Assembly (NCBI GenBank): GCA_009377695.1 | Contig: WHTP01000023.1 | Location: 1 to 56,241, forward strand | Length of the DNA: 56,241 nt | Source of the DNA: Hyphomicrobiales bacterium | GTDB lineage: Bacteria; Pseudomonadota; Alphaproteobacteria; Rhizobiales; Xanthobacteraceae | Direction: 5' to 3' | Shown: positions 1-8,238 of the stretch, in pieces | Numbering within the stretch: the stretch's first letter is position 1 | How the letters are laid out: the number at the start of each line of letters is the position of its first letter | Translations under genes and position numbers: made by a program | Notes under the pieces: model-generated | Database searches by the model: none | Told to the model about the DNA's origin: nothing | The model's input: the letters and a program-made list of their open reading frames with translations, nothing else

Positions 1-2
1 AA

Positions 3-74
3 GCAACATTCACCTTCGCGATCCTGGCATACAATCTCATCCGAATACCCAAGCTTCTGGCAGCAGCGTCATGA
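3..74 (+). mobile_element. 3' end of a transposase (IS fragment cut by the window edge)
   Basis: An open frame enters from the left edge and ends at TGA (72-74). The last 23 residues include AYNLIRIPKLL. An aromatic/hydrophobic stretch followed by AYNL(V/I)R and a leucine-rich end is typical of the C-terminus of IS5/IS1182-type (DDE) transposases. About 100 bp of non-coding sequence follows, ending in ttcttcaacagcctg directly against the CTAG of the palindromic element at 175. That junction is probably the right end of the insertion sequence. The family assignment rests on a short tail, so it is tentative. Confidence 0.5.
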
Positions 75-174
75 CAAAGCTTCGCCGCATCAACCAATCC
101 ACCTGTGCCGAGCAAGCCAGCTCTGTGCACGACCAGTCCGCACCAAAACAAAATGCGCGTTCTTCAACAGCCTG

Positions 175-253
175 CTAGTGGAGTTTTGGATTTGACATTC
201 GCTTTGGGAGTCTGCGGTCAACGGGGTAGCGAATGTCAAATCCACTCCACTAG
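175..253. repeat. CTAG-bounded bulged palindrome, family A (half unit)
   Basis: A 79-bp palindrome that starts and ends with CTAG. The outer arms pair for 10 bp (CTAGTGGAGT). The left arm then carries an extra TTT, and both arms continue with GGATTTGACATTCGCT before a loop of about 24 nt. It is nearly identical to the copies at 11502-11580 and 14629-14707. At 14540-14707 family A is joined to a family F palindrome by a 13-nt spacer. Here the F partner is missing and IS-like DNA abuts the left CTAG, so this is the remaining half of a composite unit. Confidence 0.9.
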
Positions 254-323
254 TAGATGCGCCTGCCGCAAAGCTGCGATAGGGTCACCCTGCCGGACAC
301 GTTGCGCGATGGGATACCAGCAC

Positions 324-1295
324 ATGTTTCGTTTGCTCGCCGCCGCCTTTGCCGGCCTGTTTTTCGCTCTGTCGCCGGCCTCGGCGCAAGATTGGCCGAC
401 GCGTCCCGTCCGCATCATCGTGCCGTTCGGGGCAGGCGGGACCGGTGACGCGCTCGGGCGCGTCGTCGCCGAGCACCTCTCCGCATCGCTCAAGCAGCAG
501 TTCGTGGTGGAGAACCGGACCGGCGCCGGTGGAATGATCGGCGTGCAGGCGCTCGCCTCGTCCGCGCCCGATGGCTACACGATCGGGATCACCAATGTCT
601 CAACGCTATCGCTCATTCCGGTCATTAATCCGAAGAATTCCTACCACCCGCTCAACGATTTCACGCACGTCGCCTTCGTCGCCGGCGCGCCGGTGGTGCT
701 TGCGGTCTTTCCCAAGCTCGGCGTCAAGACGCTGCCGGACTTCATCGCTTACGCCCGCAAGCGCGACAAGCCGCTGACGTTCGCGTCGTCCGGGCTGGGC
801 TCGGACGGACACCTCATCGGCGAGGCAATCGCTGCCTCGACCAAGATCAAGGTGGAGCACATTCCGTACAAGAGTACGAGCCAGGCGCTGACCGATGTGG
901 TCGGCGGGCATGTGGCGTTCTCGACTTTCACGCTGTCATCGTCATCGTCGTTCATCCGCGCCGGCACACTGACCGGCGTCGCCGTCACATCGCCCGAGCG
1001 GATGGCAGACTACCCCGACCTGCCGACGTTCAAAGAGCTCGGCTATGGCGACCTCGTCGCCTCGACTTGGTTTTCGATCTCGGGCCCGGCCAAGCTGCCG
1101 AAAGACGTTGTCGACAAGCTCAATCGAGAGATCGCGAGCGCAATGGCGAAGCCGGAGGTACAGGCGAGGATGCGTCGCGACGGTCTGCTCACCGAAAGCA
1201 TGAGCCCGGACGCCTTCACGAAATTTGTAGCGGCCGAAGGCGCGCGCTGGACGCCGTTGATCCAGCGCGCGGGTTTGGTGGGGAAGGGGCCGTAG
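324..1295 (+). CDS. Tripartite tricarboxylate transporter substrate-binding protein (Bug/TctC family)
   Basis: About 323 residues from ATG 324, which has GGGA nine bases upstream. The frame is open further upstream but runs into the palindrome at 175-253, so a longer start is unlikely. The N-terminus is a signal peptide (hydrophobic core, ASAQ cleavage region), so the protein is periplasmic. The family hallmarks are the first strand RPVRIIVPFGAGG, ENRTGAGGMIG and DGYT. Later come the HIPYKSTSQALTDVVGGHV and LPTFKELGY blocks. Bug proteins bind small carboxylates and deliver them to TctAB permeases. No TctA or TctB is encoded nearby, so the ligand and partner are unknown. The next genes are a GlcG-like protein on the other strand and a second Bug gene. 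Confidence 0.93.
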   Translation: MFRLLAAAFAGLFFALSPASAQDWPTRPVRIIVPFGAGGTGDALGRVVAEHLSASLKQQFVVENRTGAGGMIGVQALASSAPDGYTIGITNVSTLSLIPVINPKNSYHPLNDFTHVAFVAGAPVVLAVFPKLGVKTLPDFIAYARKRDKPLTFASSGLGSDGHLIGEAIAASTKIKVEHIPYKSTSQALTDVVGGHVAFSTFTLSSSSSFIRAGTLTGVAVTSPERMADYPDLPTFKELGYGDLVASTWFSISGPAKLPKDVVDKLNREIASAMAKPEVQARMRRDGLLTESMSPDAFTKFVAAEGARWTPLIQRAGLVGKGP

Positions 1296-1392
1296 CATCG
1301 GCCGCTCGTCCCCCCGAAAGGTGGGACGCAGTCGAAAGTAAAAAGCAATACGCCTGGATTCCCGCATGCGGGAACGAGCGGAGGATGGAACC

Positions 1393-1917
1393 CTACTTCA
1401 ACTGCTCATTGATCTTGTCGAGTGCGGCCTGGCCGCATTCTTCGTCGAGGTGGCCGCCCGGCGCGCCGCTGACGCCGAGGCCGCCAATGATCTTGCCGCC
1501 GGCCTTGATGGCAATGCCGCCTCTTGCGTAGGTGACGTTCGGAAGCTGTGTGTTCGGCACGTTGGACGGTTTTGCCTTCGCCATGCGCTGCGCGATCTCG
1601 TACGTCGAACCTTCGTTGCGCCCGAGCGTCAGCGAAGCCGACGCATAGGCCTTGTAGTAGGCATTGTCCATGGAATGGATCGGTGCGCCGTTGCCGCGCA
1701 GCACGGCCTGGCGCACGCCCTCGAGATCAACGATCACCGCCACCACGTTATATTTCTTTTGTGCGCAGATCGCGACCGTGTCGCCGACGACCTGATTGGC
1801 GAGGTGCGCGGAGAGCCTCGGCTGATTGATGACGCCCTGAGCGTGAACCGCCGAAGCAGTTGCAGCAATACTGGAACCAAGTGCGATTGCGATCACTGTA
1901 ATCGAAGCGCGTGACAT
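1393..1917 (-). CDS. GlcG/HbpS-like (DUF336) secreted protein
   Basis: 174 residues from ATG 1917, preceded by GGGAGGA at good spacing. An N-terminal signal peptide ends around HAQG. The rest matches the GlcG/HbpS fold: a helix ending in VAICAQKKY, then VAVIVDLEGVRQAVLRG. A central YYKAYASASL helix follows, and the glycine-rich end GGIAIKAGGKIIGGLGVSG is characteristic of the family. Members bind haem or other ligands, or occur as accessory proteins beside small-molecule catabolic genes. It lies between two rightward Bug-receptor genes, and its start is about 200 bp from that of the second (2124). A divergent promoter region therefore probably lies at 1918-2123. The function is not determined by the sequence. 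Confidence 0.85.
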   Translation of the reverse strand: MSRASITVIAIALGSSIAATASAVHAQGVINQPRLSAHLANQVVGDTVAICAQKKYNVVAVIVDLEGVRQAVLRGNGAPIHSMDNAYYKAYASASLTLGRNEGSTYEIAQRMAKAKPSNVPNTQLPNVTYARGGIAIKAGGKIIGGLGVSGAPGGHLDEECGQAALDKINEQLK

Positions 1918-2123
1918 AGTGTCCTCCCGTTATGTTGTGTTTATCGGCAACGGCGCAACGATATGCAAAAGCTGTGCGATGCGAAAGCCGCTGTCGCCTC
2001 ATCCGCCGCGCTCAATGGCTGGCTCCAGGGCGGAAAACCGCTAGTATCGGCGTTCGAGGAAACGACGCCCGGTTGATAGGAAGTGCGCGAAAAGCGCACG
2101 CGCCGGGCCAGGAGGGGATGCCG

Positions 2124-3110
2124 ATGATGTCGCTCACGCATTCGAGCCTGCTGGCGCTTGTTCTCGTCGCTTCATGGGGTGCTCAGGCAGGAGAACAAGC
2201 CTCGGACTTTCCGAACAGGCCGATCACGTTGGTGGTCCCGGTTGCGCCGGGTGGCTCAAACGACATTCTCGCGCGGCTGGTCGGCCAGAAGCTCGAAAAG
2301 AAATTCGGCAAGCCCGTCATCATCGAGAACCGGCCGGGCGCCGGCGGCATCACCGCCGCGCTCGGCGTCGTGCGTGGGCCCGCCGACGGTTACACGATGA
2401 TCACTGCGTCGAGCACCATGATGTCGTTCAATGTCACGATCCGGAAGCAGATGCCTTACGACCCGCGCAAGGACCTCATTCCGGTGGCGATGACCGTGCG
2501 CACACCGTTCGTGCTGGTCGTCAACCCCGCGCTACCAGTTCACTCCGTCGAAGACCTCGTGAAGCTGGCGCGGGAGCGGAAGGGGCAATTGTCGTTCGGA
2601 ACGCCCGGCCCGGCGACCTTTCACAGGCTCAGCGCCGAGATCCTGAAGAACATGTTCGGGCTCGACTTCATCCACGTCCCCTACAAAGGAACGGCACCGG
2701 CGCTCAACGATGTGGCCGGCGGGCATATCGCCTTCATGTTCGCCGACATTCCGCCCGCGATGGCTTTGATCCGTGCGGGCAAGCTGCGTGCGCTCGGTGT
2801 TACCACTGGGCAACGCGTCGCGGCGTTGAGCGAGGTGCCGCCGCTCAAGGACGTCGGCATGGCAGACTTTGACGCCTCGTCATGGCACACGATCGCGATT
2901 CACTCCGGCGTGCCGCGGGACATCGTCGAAAAGCTCGCCGCGGCGATCCGTGAGGGCATGGCCGATCCGGCGGTGTCGGAGATGCTGGCGCGTGGTGGCG
3001 CCATCCCGGTGGTGTCACCGCCGGTCGATGAGCTGCGCCGCTTTGTCGACGGCGAGACCCTCCGCTGGGGCAAGGTGATCGAGCGGGCGGGTCTTGCCGG
3101 ATCGGAGTAG
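2124..3110 (+). CDS. Tripartite tricarboxylate transporter substrate-binding protein (Bug/TctC family)
   Basis: About 328 residues. ATG 2124 is preferred because GGAGG (2111-2115) is eight bases upstream; ATG 2118 is too close and ATG 2127 is also possible. A signal peptide with a leucine/valine core ends near AQAGE. Hallmark blocks are RPITLVVPVAPGG, ENRPGAGGITAALG, FIHVPYKGTAPALNDVAGGHI and VPPLKDVGM. It probably captures a carboxylic acid in the periplasm. The TAG stop (3108-3110) is immediately followed by ccagcaact, the spacer of a palindromic unit, so insertion or decay of that unit took place exactly at the end of this gene. Confidence 0.93.
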   Translation: MMSLTHSSLLALVLVASWGAQAGEQASDFPNRPITLVVPVAPGGSNDILARLVGQKLEKKFGKPVIIENRPGAGGITAALGVVRGPADGYTMITASSTMMSFNVTIRKQMPYDPRKDLIPVAMTVRTPFVLVVNPALPVHSVEDLVKLARERKGQLSFGTPGPATFHRLSAEILKNMFGLDFIHVPYKGTAPALNDVAGGHIAFMFADIPPAMALIRAGKLRALGVTTGQRVAALSEVPPLKDVGMADFDASSWHTIAIHSGVPRDIVEKLAAAIREGMADPAVSEMLARGGAIPVVSPPVDELRRFVDGETLRWGKVIERAGLAGSE

Positions 3111-3204
3111 CCAGCAACTTATTGAATCTAGTGTGGCCTTGGTTCAGAAGTCCGCATGTCTGACTCGCCGCGATAAAGATGCGACTTCTGAACCGCCACG
3201 CTGG
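3111..3204. repeat. Partial B-C composite palindromic unit (spacer plus C arm)
   Basis: Positions 3111-3127 (CCAG then CAACTTATTGAAT) match the conserved spacer of B-C units elsewhere. Positions 3128-3204 are a family C palindrome starting with CTAG and ending in a decayed CTGG. The arms GGTTCAGAAGTCCGCAT and gcgacttctgaacc pair, and the left arm carries the extra CTT. The B half is absent. Other copies are at 11428-11505, 25208-25286 and 43216-43293. Mismatches suggest this is an older, decaying copy. Confidence 0.85.
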
Positions 3205-3213
3205 CGCAGCGAT

Positions 3214-4719
3214 CTACTTGAATAGCAATGATTTAATGATGACCGGCACGGCATTGGTCAATTCGATCACGTGGCCGATGTCGACATAGTCGAACTGCTT
3301 GAGCTGTACGCCGTCGAGCGCAATCACATGCGCGTTCGGCGCAACCTCGTTGCGCAGCACGCGGCCGAGGCTCCTGCCGACGTCGCCGTCGATCAGCAGC
3401 ACAATCGGCATTCCGGCGGCGATGGTGTTCGGCAGCGCGGCGGCGATGCCGGTGGCGACCGCATGCAGGCGCGCATGCGAAGGATCGCCGTGCCAGGGGA
3501 AGGCGAGGGCGAGGGGGGCGGCGCCTTCCTCGACGTCCGAGCGGCTAAGCCCCTTGCGCACCGTGTCGGTCACGGCCGGAGGTTCGACGACCGCCGGCAG
3601 ATCGAAACTGCAGGCAATCACCGGCAGGTTCTGGATCGGCAGGTCGTCCGGCTTGCTGATCAGGATGGTGTTGCCTGAGACCTGCACCGAAAACTGTGCG
3701 GCGCCGATGGCGGTCGCGCGGATGCCCTGGCCCGGGTCCCAGATCGGCGGCAGGTCTTTGCGGCGGGCGAGCATGTGCCGCAGCGCCTCGGACAGGTCGA
3801 AACCAAGATCGCCGAACTTGCGATTCTCGCGCTTGTAGAGATATTCCGCGATGCCGCCGGAGAACGTGATGGCATCGAGCTTTTTATTCGCGAACTCCGC
3901 CGGCCACGCCTCGGTGACCAAAAGGCGCTGCGACAGCTCATCCGGCGGCCGCCGGTCGATCATTCGCATGATCTGGCGGACCATGCGTTCGACGATGCGC
4001 TCGCGATCTTGCGCCGCGAGGTTGTTTCCGAGCCTGAGATCAATACCGAGGCTCTTCGCGATCACCAGTGCCGGCTCCTCGATCCGCGTCATGCCCTTGG
4101 CATCTTCGACAATGAGGCGTCCGCCGACCGCGGTCGCGATGGTGGCGATGATTTCGCCCTTCTCGATCAGGGCAAGCTTGGTGGTGCCGCCGCCGATATC
4201 AACATTGAGCACGGTGTTGCCGTTGCCGCGCGACATGGCGACGGCGCCGGAGCCATGCGCCGCCATCTGGCCTTCCATGTGGTGGCCGGCGGAGGCGCAG
4301 ACGAACGTTCCGGACACCTCCGAAAACAGCTCGGCGATGGCGCGCGCGTTGTGCCGCTTGATCGCCTCGCCGGTCAGGATGACGGCGCCGGAGTCCACAT
4401 CATCGGGATCGACCTGCGCGAGGTGATAGCAACTGCCGAAGAACTCGGCGAGATCGTCGGTATCGATGGTGTAGTCGGGCAAGTAGGGCGTCAGCTTGAT
4501 TGGCGACTGCCACAGAGTCTGGCGCTTGACGACGACGAAGCGGCTCGAGAGTGCGGTACCGAGCCGCTGCAGATGCACTAGCGAGAACATCAGGTGTGAC
4601 GTCGAGGAGCCGATGTCGATGCCGACCGTTCTCAGCTCGACATTATCGGTTGCCCACGCGACCTCGTTGACCTCGTCATCCGGAACGTAGTGCAGGTGAT
4701 CGAATTCGAGGTCGTGCAT
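3214..4719 (-). CDS. eutA: EutA-like reactivating factor (ethanolamine ammonia-lyase reactivase family)
   Basis: 501 residues from ATG 4719 with GGAG upstream. The protein has the actin/HSP70-like ATPase fold of EutA: phosphate-1 motif GIDIGSSTSHL near residue 33, the family signature AGHHMEGQMAAHGSGA, and phosphate-2 motif VDIGGGTTKLAL. A third glycine motif is TFSGGIAEYL. In the ethanolamine system EutA releases damaged cobalamin from EutBC in an ATP-dependent way. No EutB, EutC or cobalamin gene is visible in the window. The gene starts 13 bp after the bicupin gene and looks like the last member of a leftward operon with bicupin and MmgE/PrpD genes. The family is clear, but the physiological partner is not. 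Confidence 0.85.
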   Translation of the reverse strand: MHDLEFDHLHYVPDDEVNEVAWATDNVELRTVGIDIGSSTSHLMFSLVHLQRLGTALSSRFVVVKRQTLWQSPIKLTPYLPDYTIDTDDLAEFFGSCYHLAQVDPDDVDSGAVILTGEAIKRHNARAIAELFSEVSGTFVCASAGHHMEGQMAAHGSGAVAMSRGNGNTVLNVDIGGGTTKLALIEKGEIIATIATAVGGRLIVEDAKGMTRIEEPALVIAKSLGIDLRLGNNLAAQDRERIVERMVRQIMRMIDRRPPDELSQRLLVTEAWPAEFANKKLDAITFSGGIAEYLYKRENRKFGDLGFDLSEALRHMLARRKDLPPIWDPGQGIRATAIGAAQFSVQVSGNTILISKPDDLPIQNLPVIACSFDLPAVVEPPAVTDTVRKGLSRSDVEEGAAPLALAFPWHGDPSHARLHAVATGIAAALPNTIAAGMPIVLLIDGDVGRSLGRVLRNEVAPNAHVIALDGVQLKQFDYVDIGHVIELTNAVPVIIKSLLFK

Positions 4720-4732
4720 TGCGCTCCTTCGG

Positions 4733-5848
4733 TCAGGCCGGCGACTTGATGTAACGAGACTCGTCGATGAACTTGCTCATCTTCGATTGCGCGCCGGTCT
4801 TGGCCATTTCCTTCAGGAAGATGTCGTGGATGCGCGGGTCCTGGTCTTCGTATTCGATCTGACAACCGCCATCCAGCACGTTCACGTCGACGCCCATGTA
4901 GGTGTGCTTCTTGGAGGCGGTGAAGGGATAGCGCAGCCCGCCGAACGCGACCGCGAGATACCGCGCCGGATAGGGCGAGGTGTTGAAGTGCTGGTGGAAC
5001 ATCTGGTCCGGCGGTGCGAACACGACGCCGTGCGACCAGTCAACCCTCACCAGCTCTTTGGCGATGTCGTACCAGAGCAGGGAATAGCCTTGCCCGGAGA
5101 CGGCGAAGACATGGAAGTCGGCGCCGTGCCGGTGCCCCTTCTTGTAGGTGCCGACCGGCATCTGCGAGATGTGCGCATGCATGGTGCCGTCGGCCAGCAC
5201 GAACATCATGTTGGAGCCGCCGGCGCCGCGTGCACTCCATTCCTTGAGCTCGAATGCCGCGAGATCGGGAACGAAATTCGTCTCCCACATGTTGCGGCCG
5301 GGCCGCACCGGGATGAAGTCGCCTTCGCCGCTGAACGCCTTCTGAGAGCCCTGCCGCTCCGGGAACTCGTACGGATTATCGAAAACGAAAGCGTCGTTGT
5401 GGAAGAGGTTGAGCATCATGCAGAGGTTGTTCGTGGACGCGAGCCGCGCGTGCTCCTGTCCGCTGACATTGAAGTGCTGGTAGCGTGCGTTCAGGGGAAG
5501 CGCAAAAAGACTCTTCGGGCCCCATTCGAACGAGTGCTTGCGGCCGTCGCTTGATTCCACAGTGGTGCTGCCGTGGCCCTCGAGCACATAGACCACCTCC
5601 TCGAAAAGGTGTTTCTGCGGCGAGGTTTGCGCACCCGGTTTGAGATCGAGCACGAAGATCGAGACGAAGTCGCCGCGGCCCTTGAGATTGACGATGCCGC
5701 CTTCGACGCCGAAGCGGGGCCAATCCGCGGTCGGGCATTTAAGCAGGTCGACCCCGAAGTCCTCCGTGATCGGCACGCCTTCCTTCTCCGCCCAGATCAC
5801 ATACGGGTCGAGCAGGAGCTTCGGGTGCTCCGACGGAGGCTGGTTCAT
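4733..5848 (-). CDS. Bicupin protein
   Basis: 371 residues from ATG 5848, chosen because GAGG lies five bases upstream and this avoids overlapping the PrpD stop. An in-frame ATG at 5878 has no clear ribosome site. There are two cupin barrels. The first (about residues 50-140) contains QKHLFEEVVYVLEGHG, with metal-binding His/Glu. The second (about 210-310) contains GTYKKGHRHGADFHVFAVSG and FHQHFNTS. The layout recalls gentisate-dioxygenase-like or other two-domain cupins, but no substrate can be named. The protein has no signal peptide, so it is cytoplasmic. It is sandwiched between MmgE/PrpD and EutA-like genes with short gaps, which implies cotranscription. Confidence 0.8.
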   Translation of the reverse strand: MNQPPSEHPKLLLDPYVIWAEKEGVPITEDFGVDLLKCPTADWPRFGVEGGIVNLKGRGDFVSIFVLDLKPGAQTSPQKHLFEEVVYVLEGHGSTTVESSDGRKHSFEWGPKSLFALPLNARYQHFNVSGQEHARLASTNNLCMMLNLFHNDAFVFDNPYEFPERQGSQKAFSGEGDFIPVRPGRNMWETNFVPDLAAFELKEWSARGAGGSNMMFVLADGTMHAHISQMPVGTYKKGHRHGADFHVFAVSGQGYSLLWYDIAKELVRVDWSHGVVFAPPDQMFHQHFNTSPYPARYLAVAFGGLRYPFTASKKHTYMGVDVNVLDGGCQIEYEDQDPRIHDIFLKEMAKTGAQSKMSKFIDESRYIKSPA

Positions 5849-5861
5849 GATGGCCTCATTT

Positions 5862-7328
5862 TCAGGGTGTTCCTTCATGATATTGACATTTCAAAGCAGG
5901 ATTCAACTCCGGGCGCAATTTCCGCAAAGCGGTATTGGCGGCCGCGAGCGTGGCGGTCACATCGGCAACGCTCACGGCGCGGTCGAGTGCCATCACGCTT
6001 GCGACAATGCGCTCGCGTTCGGCCGGCGGCAGGCGACTGGACGTAATCGCGTGGAATTTGCCGGTTACCGCCGCGGCATCGAGCCCGCGTCGCGAGAAGC
6101 CGGGCGGATCGAGCACTTCTGCGACGTAGTCGGTCCCGTCCGTTGTCTTGGCGCGGATGGCGCAGGGAAAGCTCCCCGGTGACCGCGCATTCAGCGCGGG
6201 GTCGCAGACGATCTCCAGCCGCCCCATGACGCCGCGCACGGTTGTATCGTTCCAGCGCTCGTTGTCGAACTGGGCAAGGCCGAATGCGCCGTCGACCATC
6301 GCCGCCGCAGCGAGGAAGTTGAAGCTATGGTCCGCCGCCTCGCGTGAGGTCGGGCCGATACGGCCGGGATCGTCCGTCTGCCGGCGGAGCGACGGCGTGT
6401 CCGCGATCGCCACCGTGATGTGGTGCAGGCGCCCGACGTCGCCGCCGACCTGCCGGTGGATGTCTAATCCCGCGTGCACGATCGACTGGCCGGTCGCGAG
6501 GCAGGGATAGGCTTTGATGTGGCAGCCCATCAGATGACAGTCGCTCGCGAGCGGCGCCGTCAGCGATTCATCGAGACCGGGGAACAGCGCACCGAGCCCA
6601 TGCGGGTTCTCGAACAGGTCGAGCGGTCCGGTCATGCCGTGCTTCGCAAGGATCGTCGCCTGCATAGCGTTCTGCGCGATCAGCGCGTTGGCAACCGATT
6701 TGGCCGCCGAAATCGCACCGTGGCGCACGACCAGCGGCGTTGGCGAGCGCGCGCCGCTGAGCGCCATAGCATTGGCGAGCGTGGCCCGGTCGAGTCCCAT
6801 CAGGCGCGCGGCCATCGCAGGCGCCGCGAAGCCCGAAACCATGATACCATCCCAGTCGGCCGCGCCCCGCATTGCTTCCTTAAGGCGGCCGTAGACTTCG
6901 TAGCCGACGACGACCGCGGCCAGCACCTCGCGCCCCGATGCGCCGGACAACTCCGCCGCGGCAAGCGCGACCGGAATATTATCGCTCGGATGCCCGCCGA
7001 TCTGGCCGGCCTTTGTATTCACGTAATCGTTGAGGTCGAGGATGCGGACCAGCGCGCAATTGAGCAGCACCGCACCGGGCGCACTGGTCTTGTCAGTGCT
7101 GCCGATAACGGTGCACTGCGGCGCGCCGCCGGTCTCTGCCACGGTCGCGATCACGGCGCGGGACGCTTGCTCGTCGAGCGCGGCGTAGCCGCAGCCGATC
7201 GTGTCGAGCAGCAGCAGCTTCGCCTGATGCAGGATCGCGTCCGGGATATCATCGGCGCGCACCGCCAGCGACCAATCGGCAAGCTTCTCGACCGTTCCGG
7301 GTCCCTGCAGCGTCTGTTTCCTGGCCAT
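5862..7328 (-). CDS. MmgE/PrpD family protein
   Basis: 488 residues from ATG 7328. The sequence matches the MmgE/PrpD family (2-methylcitrate dehydratase and relatives such as cis-aconitate decarboxylase and iminodisuccinate epimerase). The all-helical N-terminal domain has LLLDTIGCGYAAL and DLNDYV. The central block has GYEVYGRLKEAM, FAAPAMAARLMGL and MALSGARSP. The C-terminal lid domain has IKAYPCLATGQSIVHAGLDI. Substrates in this family are tri- or dicarboxylic acids. It lies about 100 bp downstream of the GST gene, separated by two hairpins, and starts the tight run PrpD-bicupin-EutA. Confidence 0.9.
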   Translation of the reverse strand: MARKQTLQGPGTVEKLADWSLAVRADDIPDAILHQAKLLLLDTIGCGYAALDEQASRAVIATVAETGGAPQCTVIGSTDKTSAPGAVLLNCALVRILDLNDYVNTKAGQIGGHPSDNIPVALAAAELSGASGREVLAAVVVGYEVYGRLKEAMRGAADWDGIMVSGFAAPAMAARLMGLDRATLANAMALSGARSPTPLVVRHGAISAAKSVANALIAQNAMQATILAKHGMTGPLDLFENPHGLGALFPGLDESLTAPLASDCHLMGCHIKAYPCLATGQSIVHAGLDIHRQVGGDVGRLHHITVAIADTPSLRRQTDDPGRIGPTSREAADHSFNFLAAAAMVDGAFGLAQFDNERWNDTTVRGVMGRLEIVCDPALNARSPGSFPCAIRAKTTDGTDYVAEVLDPPGFSRRGLDAAAVTGKFHAITSSRLPPAERERIVASVMALDRAVSVADVTATLAAANTALRKLRPELNPALKCQYHEGTP

Positions 7329-7356
7329 GTTCTATTTTTTTGTGCACCTCATATGC

Positions 7357-7418
7357 GCAAGTCGGGCAAATAAACCCGACTTGCGGTGTTCGAGACGGGT
7401 CGCTGCGCGACCCTCGTC
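7357..7418. terminator. Two consecutive hairpins between GST and PrpD genes
   Basis: The first is a perfect 10-bp stem, GCAAGTCGGG/CCCGACTTGC, with an 8-nt loop (7357-7384). The second, GACGGGTCGC...GCGACCCTCGTC (7394-7418), has a core stem of at least seven bp. On the minus strand a U-rich stretch follows further on (the + strand reads tctattttttt at 7331-7341, which is A-rich in that direction), so a classical U-tract is not evident. They may attenuate transcription from the GST gene or be a dispersed repeat. Confidence 0.5.
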
Positions 7419-7428
7419 AGCATGAGGG

Positions 7429-8085
7429 TTAGCTCGCCTTCTTCATCGCCTTGTATTTCTCCGCCGCCTCCTCGACCGCCTTGTGTGCGCGCTGCACGGC
7501 CGGGCGCGCGTCGATCGCGGTGAACCAGCGCTTCACATTCGGATAGTCGTCGAGGTTCTGACCCTGGTTCTTCGGATTGCGCAGCCAGACATAGGTCGCG
7601 ATGTCGGCGATGGTGTAGTCGTTGCCGGCGAGATATGGCATCTCGCCGAGCCGTCCATCCATCACCGTCCAGAGCCGCGTTGCCTCGTCGGTGTAGCGCT
7701 TGAGGCCATAGGCGTTGTCCGGTGCCTTCGAGCGGAAGTGATGGGCCTGGCCGAGGAGCGGGCCGATATTCGCCATCTGGAACATCAGCCATTCGATCGT
7801 GTGGTAGCGGCTGGCGGGGTCCTTCGGCATGAACTGCCCGACCTTGTCGGCGAGATAGATCAGGATCGCGCCCGACTCGAACAGCGTGATCGGCTTGCCG
7901 CCGGGGCCGTCCTGATCGATGATCGCCGGGATTTTTCGGTTTGGATTGATCTTGATGAATTCAGGCGCGTGCTGCTCGCCGTTGTGTATGTCGACCATGT
8001 GCAGCCGGTAGGGCGTGCCGGTTTCCTCCAGGAAGATCGGCACCTTGCGGCCATTTCCGGTAGTCCAGGTGTAGACGTCGATCAC
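7429..8085 (-). CDS. Glutathione S-transferase, YghU/YfcG-like
   Basis: 218 residues from GTG 8085, which has AGGGAG seven bases upstream. An ATG at 8103 would add six residues but has a poorer site, and MIDVYTW is the usual start of this subfamily. The thioredoxin-like N-domain contains YTWTTGNGRKVPIFLEE and NRKIPAIIDQD with the glutathione-contacting ESGAILIYLADK. The helical C-domain contains MANIGPLLGQAHHF and YTIADIATYVWLR. YfcG/YghU-type enzymes act as disulfide-bond reductases or in conjugation. The gene is divergent from the glutamine-synthetase-like gene, with about 150 bp between them that must hold both promoters. Confidence 0.9.
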   Translation of the reverse strand: MIDVYTWTTGNGRKVPIFLEETGTPYRLHMVDIHNGEQHAPEFIKINPNRKIPAIIDQDGPGGKPITLFESGAILIYLADKVGQFMPKDPASRYHTIEWLMFQMANIGPLLGQAHHFRSKAPDNAYGLKRYTDEATRLWTVMDGRLGEMPYLAGNDYTIADIATYVWLRNPKNQGQNLDDYPNVKRWFTAIDARPAVQRAHKAVEEAAEKYKAMKKAS

Positions 8086-8238
8086 GTGCGCTCTCCCTTG
8101 CATTGCGCTTCCTGTGGTCCCGAGCTTGGCGGGCCAATCCAGGCAAGACAAGCCCCGTCGTCGCCTCGGGCCGGATCGACTAGAGCGGATTCCCACCTTT
8201 CCGGGACATGCGCTAACCTTGAGTGCGGGAGTGCTTTT

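Noticed and set aside
105-323. Longer start for the first Bug receptor
   Set aside because: The extra codons translate the palindromic repeat and IS end; the signal peptide begins at ATG 324.
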